The translations under genes and the position numbers were made by a program. DNA of 64,000 nucleotides from Porphyrobacter sp. IPPAS B-1204 (GTDB lineage Bacteria > Pseudomonadota > Alphaproteobacteria > Sphingomonadales > Sphingomonadaceae): assembly GCA_003724185.1 (NCBI GenBank), contig RHGM01000001.1, positions 1,667,955 through 1,731,954 of the forward strand, read 5' to 3'. Within the stretch, counting starts at the first letter, position 1. Each line of letters begins with the position of its first letter. Below, piece by piece: positions 8,202-17,656 of this stretch. Under the pieces are notes generated by a model. That model worked only from the letters and a program-made list of their open reading frames with translations, searched no databases and was not told where the DNA came from.

Positions 8202-10559
8202 ATGCCCAGCTTCGCCCAGAACCTCGAACGCACGCTGCACAATGCGCTTGGCAATGCGTCCGAGCGGCGGCACGAATATGCCACGCTCGAACACCTGCTG
8301 CTGGCGCTGATCGATGATGAGGACGCAGCGGCCGTGATGGCGGCCTGCGGGGTCGATCTGGCCGAGTTGGGCGAGGTGGTGAAGCAGTATCTCGATCAGG
8401 AATATCAATCACTTAAGACAGAGGACGGCGCCGATCCGCAGCCCACAGCGGGCTTCCAGCGAGTGATCCAGCGCGCCATCCTGCACGTCCAGTCAAGCGG
8501 CAAGGACACCGTCACCGGCGCCAACGTGCTGGTCGCGCTGTTTTCCGAGCGGGACAGCTACGCGGTCTATTTCCTCCAGCAGCAGGACATGAGCCGTCTG
8601 GATGCGGTGAGCTATATCAGCCACGGCATCGGCAAGGGCGGCCGCCAGATCGAACCCAAGACCCCGCAGGGCACCGACAAGGCGGAAGAACCCGCGCAGA
8701 CGAAGGAGAGCAGCGGCAACAAGAAGGAAACCGCGCTCGATCAGTTCACCGTCAACCTCAACACCAAGGCGGAAAACGGCAAGATCGATCCGCTGATCGG
8801 TCGCGGGCCGGAGGTGGACCGCACGATCCAGATCCTGTGCCGCCGTTCGAAGAACAACCCGCTTTATGTGGGTGATCCGGGCGTGGGCAAGACCGCGATT
8901 GCCGAAGGTCTGGCGCGCAAGATCGTCGAAGGCGATGTTCCCGAAGTTCTGGCCGAAGCGGTGATCTATTCGCTCGACATGGGCGCGCTGCTCGCTGGCA
9001 CGCGCTATCGCGGCGACTTTGAAGAACGGCTGAAGCAGGTCGTCACCGAGCTTGAGGCCATGCCCAACGCGGTGCTGTTCATCGACGAGATCCACACCGT
9101 GATCGGCGCAGGCGCAACCAGCGGCGGGGCGATGGATGCCTCGAACCTCTTGAAGCCCGCCCTGTCGAGCGGCGCGATCCGTTGCATCGGCTCGACCACC
9201 TACAAGGAATTCCGCAACCACTTCGAAAAGGACCGCGCCCTGCTGCGCCGGTTCCAGAAGATCGACGTGAACGAGCCGACCATCGAGGACACGATCAAGA
9301 TCCTGAAGGGACTGCGTTCGGCATTCGAAGATCACCACAAGGTGAAATACACCCCCGACGCGATCAAGACCGCGGTGGAACTGTCGGCGCGCTACATCAA
9401 TGACCGCAAGCTGCCCGACAAGGCGATCGACGTGATCGACGAAGTCGGCGCGATGCAGATGCTGGTGCCCCCCAGCCGCCGCAAGAAGACCATCACCGCG
9501 CGCGAGATCGAAATGGTCATCGCGACGATGGCGCGCATCCCGCCCAAGTCGGTCAGCAAGGACGACAAGAAAGCGCTCGAAAACCTCGAACGCGATCTGA
9601 AGCATGTCGTCTTCGGTCAGGACGAGGCGATTACGCGCCTGTCCACCGCGATGAAGCTGTCCCGTGCGGGCCTGCGCGATCCGGACAAGCCGATCGGCTC
9701 GTTCCTGTTCAGCGGCCCCACCGGCGTCGGCAAGACCGAGGTCGCCCGCCAGCTCGCCAACATCATGGGGATCGAGCTCAAGCGCTTCGACATGTCGGAA
9801 TATATGGAGCGCCACTCGGTCAGCCGCCTGATCGGTGCGCCTCCGGGCTATGTCGGTTATGATCAGGGCGGTCTGCTCACCGATGCCATCGACCAGAACC
9901 CGCATTGCGTGCTGCTGCTCGACGAGATCGAAAAGGCCCACCCCGACCTGTTCAACATCCTGTTGCAGGTGATGGATAATGGCCGCCTGACCGATCACCA
10001 CGGCAAGACGGTCGATTTCCGCAATGTCGTGCTGATCATGACCACCAATGCCGGCGCGTCGGACATGGCGCGCAGCGGGATCGGCTTTGGCGATGTCAGC
10101 AAGGCCGATGCCGGGACCGAGGCGGTGAACAAGATGTTCACCCCCGAATTCCGCAACCGCCTGGATGCGATCGTGCCCTTCGCCTATCTCGGCAAGAGCA
10201 TCGTGGCCCGCGTGGTCGACAAGTTCATCCTCCAGCTGGAATTGCAGCTGGCCGAACAGAACGTCCACATCCAGTTCGACAGCGACGCCCGCGCGTGGCT
10301 GGGGGACAAGGGCTACGACAAGCTCTACGGCGCCCGCCCGATGAGCCGCCTGATCCAGGACAAGATCAAGCAGCCGCTCGCCGAAGAACTGTTGTTCGGC
10401 AAGCTGGCCGATGGCGGCGAGGTGCATGTCACGGTGAAGGACAACAAGCCGAGCTTCGAAATGACCCCGGCCCCGCCCAAGGTGAAGCCGGCGAAGAAGG
10501 CCTCGGCCAAGAAAAAGGCGCCGGTCAAGAAAACCGCACCCGAAGCCGACGAGGGCTGA
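8202..10559 (+). CDS. clpA: ATP-dependent Clp protease ATP-binding subunit ClpA
   Basis: Hexameric AAA+ unfoldase of 785 residues that feeds substrates to ClpP. The N-domain (about 1-145) has two Clp_N repeats; the first ATPase domain has Walker A GDPGVGKT (224-231) and FIDEIH, and the second has GPTGVGKT (505-512) and LLLDEIEKAH. The protein lacks the long middle coiled coil of ClpB, which separates it from that family. After the D2 small domain there is an unusual Lys/Ala/Pro-rich tail of about 30 residues. No clpS gene is adjacent in this window. Confidence 0.96.
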   Translation: MPSFAQNLERTLHNALGNASERRHEYATLEHLLLALIDDEDAAAVMAACGVDLAELGEVVKQYLDQEYQSLKTEDGADPQPTAGFQRVIQRAILHVQSSGKDTVTGANVLVALFSERDSYAVYFLQQQDMSRLDAVSYISHGIGKGGRQIEPKTPQGTDKAEEPAQTKESSGNKKETALDQFTVNLNTKAENGKIDPLIGRGPEVDRTIQILCRRSKNNPLYVGDPGVGKTAIAEGLARKIVEGDVPEVLAEAVIYSLDMGALLAGTRYRGDFEERLKQVVTELEAMPNAVLFIDEIHTVIGAGATSGGAMDASNLLKPALSSGAIRCIGSTTYKEFRNHFEKDRALLRRFQKIDVNEPTIEDTIKILKGLRSAFEDHHKVKYTPDAIKTAVELSARYINDRKLPDKAIDVIDEVGAMQMLVPPSRRKKTITAREIEMVIATMARIPPKSVSKDDKKALENLERDLKHVVFGQDEAITRLSTAMKLSRAGLRDPDKPIGSFLFSGPTGVGKTEVARQLANIMGIELKRFDMSEYMERHSVSRLIGAPPGYVGYDQGGLLTDAIDQNPHCVLLLDEIEKAHPDLFNILLQVMDNGRLTDHHGKTVDFRNVVLIMTTNAGASDMARSGIGFGDVSKADAGTEAVNKMFTPEFRNRLDAIVPFAYLGKSIVARVVDKFILQLELQLAEQNVHIQFDSDARAWLGDKGYDKLYGARPMSRLIQDKIKQPLAEELLFGKLADGGEVHVTVKDNKPSFEMTPAPPKVKPAKKASAKKKAPVKKTAPEADEG

Positions 10560-10579
10560 GGCCAAGCGAAACACAAACG

Positions 10580-10619
10580 GGGCGCGGGAGAGGAACCTCT
10601 CTCGCGCCCTTGTTGTTTA
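10580..10619 (+). terminator. Rho-independent terminator after clpA
   Basis: A 14-bp nearly perfect stem (arms 10580-10593 and 10596-10609, one G-U pair) with a very short loop is followed by a T-rich run (10610-10619). It lies 20 bp beyond the clpA stop and just before the exonuclease start codon. Confidence 0.85.
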
Positions 10620-10626
10620 TGCCACA

Positions 10627-11634
10627 ATGACCGCGCCATTCTCCTGGATCCGGCCCGAGCCGTGGGGCATCCATATTGTCCCGGCCGATATCTGGGTCGA
10701 CCCCTCGCGCGCCGTCCCGCGGGCGCTGGTCACCCACGGCCATGCCGATCACGCCCGCGGCGGGCATGGGACGACCATCGCCACCCCTGCGACACTGGCG
10801 ATCATGGAACTGCGCTACAACACCCGCGAAGGCGCGGTGGCGGCGGCGTATGGGGAGAGCGTGGCGCTGGGCGGCGGGGTCAGCGCGACCTTTATCCCCG
10901 CAGGCCACGTTCTGGGATCATCGCAGATCCTGCTCGAACACGCGGGAGAGCGGGTCATCATCACCGGCGATTACAAGCGCGCGCCCGATCCCACCTGCGC
11001 GCCCTTCGCAGTCACCCCCTGCGACATCTTCATCACCGAGGCGACCTTCGGCCTCCCCGTCTTCACCCACCCGCCCATCGGCGAGGAAATCGGCAAGCTG
11101 CTGACCGCCCGCGATGAAAACCCTGACGCCTGCATCCTCGTGGGCGCCTATGCGCTGGGCAAGGCGCAGCGCGTGATCGCGGAACTGCGCGCAGCCGGGC
11201 ACAGCGACACGATCTGGCTCCATGGCGCGATGGAGGCGATGTGCCGATTGTATGAGGAACACGGCGTGGCGCTGGGCGATCTCAGGCTGGTCAGCGATGC
11301 GCCGTCGAAGGACGCGATGCGCGGCGCCATCGTCATTGCGCCCCCGTCAGCCCTCAACGATCGCTGGAGCCGCCGCCTGCCCGATCCCGTCACCGCCATG
11401 GCAAGCGGGTGGATGCGGGTGCGCGCCCGTGCCCGCCAGCGGGGCGTCGAACTGCCGCTGATCATCTCCGACCATGCGGACTGGAACGAACTCACCCAGA
11501 CCATTGCGCGAGTGAACCCGCAGGAAACCTGGATCACCCACGGCCGCGAGGAGGCGCTGCTGCGCTGGTGCGAGCTCAGCCAGCGCCGCGCCCGCGCGCT
11601 GGCGCTGGTGGGATACGAGGACGAGGATGACTAG
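10627..11634 (+). CDS. Ligase-associated DNA exonuclease (metallo-beta-lactamase fold)
   Basis: A 335-residue MBL-fold/beta-CASP nuclease with the metal-binding motif HGHADHARGG (about residues 37-46) and later conserved positions GHVLGSSQ, GDYKRAPDP, SDHADW and THGREEA. This subfamily is encoded beside ATP-dependent DNA ligases in a bacterial repair cassette, often with an Lhr-like helicase and a phosphoesterase. The ligase is present here 436 bp downstream, but a reverse-strand gene lies between them and the helicase and phosphoesterase are not next to it. Confidence 0.9.
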   Translation: MTAPFSWIRPEPWGIHIVPADIWVDPSRAVPRALVTHGHADHARGGHGTTIATPATLAIMELRYNTREGAVAAAYGESVALGGGVSATFIPAGHVLGSSQILLEHAGERVIITGDYKRAPDPTCAPFAVTPCDIFITEATFGLPVFTHPPIGEEIGKLLTARDENPDACILVGAYALGKAQRVIAELRAAGHSDTIWLHGAMEAMCRLYEEHGVALGDLRLVSDAPSKDAMRGAIVIAPPSALNDRWSRRLPDPVTAMASGWMRVRARARQRGVELPLIISDHADWNELTQTIARVNPQETWITHGREEALLRWCELSQRRARALALVGYEDEDD

Positions 11635-11659
11635 CATCCCCGCCCCCATCCATCAGGGC

Positions 11660-11977
11660 TTACTTGATCGTGGCGAGATCGGCGGCGATCTTGTCCAGCA
11701 TCTCGTCAGTGATCAGCCCTTGCGAGAAGGGCGCGACCGTCTTGAGGCTCAGCGACTTGATCTGTTCGTAGGCCGGGTGCAGCGCCAGATCCTGCCCGCC
11801 GAAATGCTTGGTGACCACGGCCTTGGCGCGCTCGTCCGCCATCAGCACCTCGATCGGGGTGTCGATGGTGAAGGCCGCCGCCTCGGCTTCGGCAGGCGCT
11901 TCATCCTGCGCGGCGAAAGCGGGCGCGGTCACGGCGGCCAGTGCAAGGCCGAGGGCAGCGAGAGGCGAGAATTTCAT
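11660..11977 (-). CDS. Small secreted hypothetical protein
   Basis: A 105-residue protein with a clear signal peptide (MKFSPLAALGLALAAVTAPAFA, cleavage after AFA near residue 22), an Ala/Glu-rich linker and a helical C-terminal half (IEVLMADERAKAVVTKHFGG, then SLKTVAPFSQGLITDEMLDKI). No cysteine is present in the mature part and no known domain was recognised. It sits on the opposite strand between the ligase-associated exonuclease and ligase genes. Codon use and GC are like the neighbours. Function unknown. Confidence 0.7.
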   Translation of the reverse strand: MKFSPLAALGLALAAVTAPAFAAQDEAPAEAEAAAFTIDTPIEVLMADERAKAVVTKHFGGQDLALHPAYEQIKSLSLKTVAPFSQGLITDEMLDKIAADLATIK

Positions 11978-12069
11978 GCAAGCGGTTCCTTGTTGGTGAG
12001 GCGCACGGATATGGCGATGCGCTCTAGCCGATTCGCATGGCGCTGCAATGAACAGATGCGGCCTGCCTG

Positions 12070-13668
12070 ATGGAGGAATTCGCCGCCCTGCTCGATGCGC
12101 TGGTCTACACCACCAGCCGCAACCGCAAGCTGGCGCTGATCGCCGCCTACTTGCGCAGCCAGCCCGATCCCGATCGCGGCTGGGCGCTGGCGGCTCTGAC
12201 CGACGGGCTGGATTTTCCGGCGGTGAAGTCCTCGACCATCCGCAACCTGATGATGGAGCGGGTCGATCCGCTGCTGTGGGCGCTCTCCCGCGATTTCGTC
12301 GGCGACACGGCTGAAACCGCGAGCCTGCTGTGGCCGGAACCGGCGGACGCAGCGCCGCAGGGCGATCTTTCGGTGGCCGAGGTGGTGGAGCGCCTGTCCG
12401 CCCTCACCCGCACCACGGCGCCCAAGGAGCTGCCGGGGCTGCTCGACCGGATGGATGCCAATGGCCGCTATGCCCTGATCAAGCTCGCCACCGGCGGAAT
12501 GCGGGTCGGCGTCTCGGCGCGGCTCGCCAAGACCGCTTTTGCGCAGGCCTTCGATGTGGCGGTGGAGGAGGTCGAGGAATATTGGCACGCCCTTGCCCCG
12601 CCCTATGCCGAACTGTTCGCATGGGCCGCCAACGGCGCGCCGCCGCCCGATCTGGCGGGCGTGCCGCGCTTCCGCCCCTTCATGCTGGCCCATCCGCTGG
12701 AGGATGGGGAGGTCGACCTGAAAGACTATGCCGCCGAATGGAAGTGGGACGGCATCCGCGTGCAATTGGTCAGGGCGGGCGGCGAAACGCGGGTCTATTC
12801 CCGGTCAGGCGACGATATCTCGGCGAGCTTCCCCGAATTGCTGACGGTGCTGCCGATGGACGCGGTGCTGGATGGGGAACTGCTGGTGCGCGGCACAGCC
12901 CAAGGGGGTGAAGCGGGCGGCGCGGCCAGTTTCAACGCGCTCCAGCAGCGGCTCGGTCGCAAGACCGTGTCGGGCAAGATGCTGAAAGAGGCCCCCGCCT
13001 TCGTGCGGCTGTACGATGTGCTGCTGCTGGACGGCACCGACTGGCGCGACCACCCGTGGAAGTCGCGCCGCGCAACTCTTGAAGCCCTGATGCCGCGCCT
13101 GCCCGCTAGCCATTTCGATCTGTCCGCGCTGGTCGAGGCCGAGGATTTCGCGGCGCTGGCCGCGATCCGCGACACCGCGCGGGACGAGGCGATCGAAGGC
13201 CTGATGCTCAAGCACCGTGACAGCCCCTATGTCGCGGGCCGCAAGGTCGCCTTGTGGTACAAGTGGAAGCGCGATCCGCTGCTGATCGACTGTGTGGTGA
13301 TGTATGCCCAGCGCGGCAGCGGCAAGCGGTCGAGCTTCCATTCGGATTTCACCTTCGGCTGCTGGGACGGCGATCCAGATAGCGGCGCGGAACTGCTCCC
13401 CGTGGGCAAGGCCTATACCGGCTTCACCGATGCCGAGCTGAAGCAGCTCGACAAGTTCGTGCGCCAGAACACGCTCAATCGCTTCGGCCCGGTGCGCGAG
13501 GTGAAGCGCGAACTGGTGTTCGAGGTGGCGTTCGACAGCGTGCACACCTCCAAACGCCACAAGAGCGGCCTCGCCATGCGCTTCCCCCGCATACACCGCA
13601 TCCGCTGGGACAAGCCCGCGCACGAGGCGGACCGGATCGAAGCGCTGCGGGCGTTGATTAAGGACTGA
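12070..13668 (+). CDS. ATP-dependent DNA ligase
   Basis: A 532-residue ligase. The N-terminal DNA-binding domain (about 1-195) precedes the nucleotidyltransferase core with the adenylated lysine K225 in EWKWDGIR, then DGELLV, LMLKHRDSPY and WYKWKR (motifs III-V), and a C-terminal OB domain (after about 390). It seals nicks using ATP and belongs to the bacterial ligase/exonuclease repair module, separate from the NAD-dependent replicative LigA. The start has no obvious ribosome site. Confidence 0.92.
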   Translation: MEEFAALLDALVYTTSRNRKLALIAAYLRSQPDPDRGWALAALTDGLDFPAVKSSTIRNLMMERVDPLLWALSRDFVGDTAETASLLWPEPADAAPQGDLSVAEVVERLSALTRTTAPKELPGLLDRMDANGRYALIKLATGGMRVGVSARLAKTAFAQAFDVAVEEVEEYWHALAPPYAELFAWAANGAPPPDLAGVPRFRPFMLAHPLEDGEVDLKDYAAEWKWDGIRVQLVRAGGETRVYSRSGDDISASFPELLTVLPMDAVLDGELLVRGTAQGGEAGGAASFNALQQRLGRKTVSGKMLKEAPAFVRLYDVLLLDGTDWRDHPWKSRRATLEALMPRLPASHFDLSALVEAEDFAALAAIRDTARDEAIEGLMLKHRDSPYVAGRKVALWYKWKRDPLLIDCVVMYAQRGSGKRSSFHSDFTFGCWDGDPDSGAELLPVGKAYTGFTDAELKQLDKFVRQNTLNRFGPVREVKRELVFEVAFDSVHTSKRHKSGLAMRFPRIHRIRWDKPAHEADRIEALRALIKD

Positions 13669-13710
13669 GCGCGGCCTACGTCCCCCCATCGCAACGGGAG
13701 AGATAAGCCA

Positions 13711-14223
13711 ATGTCCTACGCCACCGCCGCTCTGGCGACTTACGCCAACACGCTCGGCACGCTGGATCACCTCGTCACCAAAGCCAGCGCGCACGAACAG
13801 GGCGACGCGCTGCTGCAGGCGCGGCTGGCGGAGGACATGTTCCCGCTCCACACCCAGATCCGCTTTACGATTGATCAGATAGTGACTGCGCTGAAGCGGC
13901 TTGGAGGGCTGGAGCTTGCTACGGATGACAGCGACATCACCAGCTTCGCCGATGCCCGCGCCCGCATCGCCGCCACGCAGGCGCTGATCGCCGCCACCGA
14001 TCCCGCCACCTGGCCCGCGAGCGATGACACCGTGGAATTCACGCTCCCCAACGGCATGACCTTCGCGATGCAGGCGCATGAATATTGCCGCGACTGGGCA
14101 ACGCCGCAGGTCTATTTCCACCTGATGGCGGCCTATTCGATCCTGCGCGCCGAAGGCCTCGCCATCGGCAAGATCGATTACCTCGGCTACATGATGAAAT
14201 ATCTGAAACAGCCCGCCGCCTGA
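13711..14223 (+). CDS. DUF1993 family protein
   Basis: A 170-residue soluble protein of the DUF1993 family, probably a four-helix DinB/YfiT-like bundle by family resemblance. Visible landmarks are DHLVTKASAHEQG, a central VEFTLPNGMTF segment, and the C-terminal YFHLMAAYSILRAEGLAIGKIDYLG that typifies the family; the spaced His residues could bind a metal but this is not shown. GGGAGAG lies upstream of ATG 13711. Its stop codon overlaps the start of the DUF1275 gene by one base (TGATG). Confidence 0.82.
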   Translation: MSYATAALATYANTLGTLDHLVTKASAHEQGDALLQARLAEDMFPLHTQIRFTIDQIVTALKRLGGLELATDDSDITSFADARARIAATQALIAATDPATWPASDDTVEFTLPNGMTFAMQAHEYCRDWATPQVYFHLMAAYSILRAEGLAIGKIDYLGYMMKYLKQPAA

Positions 14224-14855
14224 TGCATCGCTACGATCCCGCCCGCCAACGCCTTGCATTGGGCCTCGCGGGGCTGGCGGGGCTGGTGGATGCGACCGGC
14301 TTTGTGGTGGCGGGAGGGTATTTCACCTCCTTCATGTCGGGCAACACCACGCGGATGGGGGTGGAGCTGGTGGAGCGGCCCGCCCTGGCGCTCGCACCGC
14401 TGGGGCTGATTGCGTGCTTTCTGGCGGGCGTGATCGCGGGCGCGATGACGGGTAAGCGCGTGCGTGGGCGGCACAAGCGGGTGCTGCTGGGGCTGGTGGC
14501 GGCGGTTCTCGGTGCTGGTGGCGGGTTGCTGGCGGCGGGGCTGCCGATCCCCTTTCTCGCGCTTTCAGCGATGGCGATGGGTCTCGCGAACAATGTCTTC
14601 GCCCGCGATGGCGAGGTCACGGTGGGCGTCACCTACATGACCGGCGCGCTGGTGCGCTTTGGACAAGGGGTCGCGGCGCGGCTGGCGGGGGCGCCGCTGC
14701 CTTCGACCCGCGGTTACGGGCTGTTGTGGAGCGCGCTCGCGCTGGGCGCAGCGACGGGCGGCGGGTTGTGCCTGATTGCGCCCGTGTGGGCGGCCGGGAC
14801 CGCCACAATCGCCGCGCTGGCCTTGTGGCTGTTCGCCCTCAGGGTCGAGCGTTAG
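14223..14855 (+). CDS. YoaK/DUF1275 family membrane protein
   Basis: A 210-residue inner-membrane protein with about six hydrophobic segments and the DUF1275 hallmarks GLVDATGFVVAGGYFTSFMSG near the N-terminus and GLANNVFARDGEVTVGVTYMTG in the middle. The family is conserved in bacteria but its function is not established. The start at 14223 is set by overlap with the DUF1993 stop (TGATG), indicating translational coupling; the longer open frame lies inside the DUF1993 gene. The 3' end overlaps the convergent carbonic anhydrase gene by 4 bp. Confidence 0.85.
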   Translation: MHRYDPARQRLALGLAGLAGLVDATGFVVAGGYFTSFMSGNTTRMGVELVERPALALAPLGLIACFLAGVIAGAMTGKRVRGRHKRVLLGLVAAVLGAGGGLLAAGLPIPFLALSAMAMGLANNVFARDGEVTVGVTYMTGALVRFGQGVAARLAGAPLPSTRGYGLLWSALALGAATGGGLCLIAPVWAAGTATIAALALWLFALRVER

Positions 14856-15427
14856 CCCAGCGCTGCCCTGACCGCCTCGGCATGATGCTTGGCGTTCTCG
14901 GCGTAGTGCGCCACCCCGATCCGCATTCCGGCAATGGCAGGTTCGGGCAGGTCGCGCAGCTTGGTTGCCGGACGGCCCGCCCACAGCTCGCGCTCGCCCA
15001 TAACCTTGCGTTCGGTCAGCATCGCGCCTGCCGCCAGCATCGCGTCACTGCCGATAACCGCCTTGTTCATCACGATCGCGCCGAGGCCGACGAAGCCGCG
15101 ATCATGGATCGTGCAGCCGTGGACCATCGCCATATGGCCGATCAGCACATCATCGCCGATCACCAGCGGGCAGCCATCGGGATCGCCCGGGCGCGGCGGA
15201 TCGCAGTGGAGCACGCTGCCGTCCTGCACATTGGTGCGTTCCCCGATGCGGATGCTGAACACGTCGGCGCGCAGCACGCAATTGTACCAGATCGAAGAAC
15301 CCGCGCCGATCTCCACATCGCCGATGATCGTGCAGCCGGGCGCGATGAAGGCGGTGTCGTGAATGCGCGGCGTCTTGCCGTGGATGGGGATGATATTGGC
15401 GCCCGGATGTGCGGGGTGTGAGGTCAT
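14852..15427 (-). CDS. Gamma carbonic anhydrase family protein
   Basis: A 191-residue left-handed beta-helix protein built from hexapeptide repeats (IGDVEIGAGSSIWYNCVLRAD, IGDDVLIGHMAMVHG, VGLGAIVMNKAVIGSD). The three metal-ligand histidines of the gamma-class appear as VLHCD, IGHMA and VHGC. Family members hydrate CO2 or are inactive scaffold relatives (PaaY, YrdA), so the activity is not certain. It converges on the DUF1275 gene with a 4-bp overlap. Confidence 0.85.
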   Translation of the reverse strand: MTSHPAHPGANIIPIHGKTPRIHDTAFIAPGCTIIGDVEIGAGSSIWYNCVLRADVFSIRIGERTNVQDGSVLHCDPPRPGDPDGCPLVIGDDVLIGHMAMVHGCTIHDRGFVGLGAIVMNKAVIGSDAMLAAGAMLTERKVMGERELWAGRPATKLRDLPEPAIAGMRIGVAHYAENAKHHAEAVRAALG

Positions 15428-15448
15428 GGTCAGGCCTTGTGCTGCATG

Positions 15449-17656
15449 TCAGTCACCCACTGCATTCCACCGGAAATGCGGCAAAGTCGATGCATATTGA
15501 TCGCTCCACACGGTTTGCGCAGGGGCGGCAGGCTTGCGCCATGTCTTCGCCGGGCTGGCCTTGGTGATGGAATTCAGGGTCGCCTCGCGCGGGGTGATCA
15601 CCACCCAGACCGACGGCGTAAGTCCCGTGGTCATGTCCGGCGAATCGGCCCGCACGGCAGCAAACATCCCCGCATCACGCACCAGCGCAGCCAGCACGGG
15701 CTCAAGATCGATGAAGCGGTTGGAAATGTGGATCGCAATCGCCCCGTTGTCCCGGATCGAGCGGCGGTAGGTCTGCAACGCCTCGCGCGTCAGCAGGTGC
15801 AGCGGGATTGAATCCGACGAGAACGCATCCACCACCAGCACATCGTACTGGCCCCCGGCTTCCTGCTCCAGCGCGATGCGGGCGTCACCGATCACGGTCT
15901 CGCTGTCCGGCGCACAATCGGACAGGAAGGTGAACTTGCCGACGGTGGAAAATTCGAGGATCGCCGGATCGATCTCGTAGAAGCGATAGGTCTGGTCCGG
16001 CTCGCGGTAGCAGGCGAGCGTCCCTGTCCCCAGCCCGACAATGCCGATCTCGGCGCCCTTGCCCATCAGCCCGGATGCGCCGCCCAGCAGCAGGCCCACG
16101 CCGGCGTTCGGCCCGTAATAGGCGGTCGGCTGGCGCCGCTTTTCCGGCTTCAGGAACTGGCGGCCATGATCGGTGGTGCCATGCGCCAGCATCCGGAAAC
16201 CCGCCTCGTCATTGTCGCTGACGGTGTAGACACCGAAATAGCTGCGCACACGCTCGCCATGGGCATAGGCGCTGCCGTGGCCTTCCAGACTGGTGCCGAT
16301 CATCATGCAGGCAAACACCGCCAGCAGCGCCGCACGGTTGAAGGCCAGCACCAGCGCGAGGCCCGCCAGTGCAATGTAAATCGCGATGGCCAGCCCCTCG
16401 GCATCGCGCAGCGTCGCATTGACCAGCAACGACGCCAGCCCGAAGGCGAGCAACAGCCCGCCGCCCAGCACGACGATGCGCCGCATCTCGCCATCAACCC
16501 AGCGCGCCTGCCAGGTCGCGAACCAGCCGAGCGGGATCAGCGCGGCAGCCGCCAGCACCAGCAGCGGGTGCTCCCACACCCAATCGAACAGCAGCGGGGC
16601 GAACAGCGCGGTGAACAGCCCGCCCAGCACGCCGCCCGCCGACATCACCAGATAGAACAGCGTCAGGCGCGCAGGTTCGGGGCGCAATTCGTACATCCGG
16701 CTGTGCAGCGCGACCGCGATCACGAACAGCAGCGCCACCGATGCCAGCAGCAAGAAGATCCCGCCGTGCGACTGCGACACCATCGCCATCCCGCCTGCCA
16801 GCAGCACCACCACCGGCGCGGCGCGGGTGATCCACTGCGCCAGCATACGGTTTTCGGCAAAGGCGACGCTGAAGCTCAACAGGTACAGGCCCAGCGGGAT
16901 CACCCACAGCAGCGGCATGGCAAAAATATCGGTGGTGAGGTGCGTGGTGGTCGACAGCATCAGGCCCGAAGGCACCGCCGACAGCGCCAGCCACAGGGCA
17001 ATCCGCTGCCAGCCGATCGGGGCGAGCGGAGCGGCAGGCGCATCCTCGCCGGTTTGCGCGGGGGCCGCACTGTTCCAGCGCGACGCCGCGACCAGCATCA
17101 GCAGCAGCACCACCGCCCCATAACCAAGGCTCCACACCATGCTCTGCTCGCCCAGCGGCAGCAGCGGCTCGATCAGCAGCGGATAGCTCAGCAGCCCGGC
17201 AAAACTGCCGAGGTTGGACGCGGCATAAAGCGGATAGGGATCGCCGGCGTCAGGGTCGGCCGAATACCAGCGCTGGATCAGCGGGGCCTGCGCGGAAATC
17301 AGGAAAAACACCGGCCCGACCGATGCGAACAGCAGCGCGGGCACCCAGAAAACCTCCATCCCCGCACCGAAATTGGGCAGATCGGCCAGCGCCAGCGGCA
17401 AGGTCAGCGCGGCCAGCGCCAGCAGACCAATATGCAGCATCAGCTGACGCCGCAGCGCCAGTCTGCCAATCACATGGGCATAGGCATATCCGCCCAGCAG
17501 CAGCGCCTGATAGACCAGCATCGCGCTGTTCCAGACATTCGGCGTCCCGCCCAGACGCGGCAAGGCCAGCCGCGCCATCAGCGGCTGCACCAGGAACAGC
17601 AGGAAGCTCCCTGCCAGAATGGCCGCAACAAACAGCGATCGGCGTGTGGATGTCAT
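15449..17656 (-). CDS. Fused MFS-like membrane / spermidine synthase-like protein
   Basis: A 735-residue two-part protein. The N-terminal half (to about residue 430) has a dozen or more hydrophobic helices. The C-terminal half is a class I methyltransferase-fold domain like spermidine synthase, with IGIVGLGTGTLACY, YEIDPAILEFS and DVLVVDAFSSDSIPLHLL. Such fusions are widespread in proteobacteria and their substrate is mostly unknown; transport coupled to aminopropyl or methyl transfer is only a guess. The start overlaps the stop of the upstream GNAT gene by 4 bp. Confidence 0.82.
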   Translation of the reverse strand: MTSTRRSLFVAAILAGSFLLFLVQPLMARLALPRLGGTPNVWNSAMLVYQALLLGGYAYAHVIGRLALRRQLMLHIGLLALAALTLPLALADLPNFGAGMEVFWVPALLFASVGPVFFLISAQAPLIQRWYSADPDAGDPYPLYAASNLGSFAGLLSYPLLIEPLLPLGEQSMVWSLGYGAVVLLLMLVAASRWNSAAPAQTGEDAPAAPLAPIGWQRIALWLALSAVPSGLMLSTTTHLTTDIFAMPLLWVIPLGLYLLSFSVAFAENRMLAQWITRAAPVVVLLAGGMAMVSQSHGGIFLLLASVALLFVIAVALHSRMYELRPEPARLTLFYLVMSAGGVLGGLFTALFAPLLFDWVWEHPLLVLAAAALIPLGWFATWQARWVDGEMRRIVVLGGGLLLAFGLASLLVNATLRDAEGLAIAIYIALAGLALVLAFNRAALLAVFACMMIGTSLEGHGSAYAHGERVRSYFGVYTVSDNDEAGFRMLAHGTTDHGRQFLKPEKRRQPTAYYGPNAGVGLLLGGASGLMGKGAEIGIVGLGTGTLACYREPDQTYRFYEIDPAILEFSTVGKFTFLSDCAPDSETVIGDARIALEQEAGGQYDVLVVDAFSSDSIPLHLLTREALQTYRRSIRDNGAIAIHISNRFIDLEPVLAALVRDAGMFAAVRADSPDMTTGLTPSVWVVITPREATLNSITKASPAKTWRKPAAPAQTVWSDQYASTLPHFRWNAVGD

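Noticed and set aside
8493..10574. 693-codon minus-strand open frame over clpA
   Set aside because: Antisense shadow of clpA rich in His/Arg/Leu/Asp with no family resemblance.
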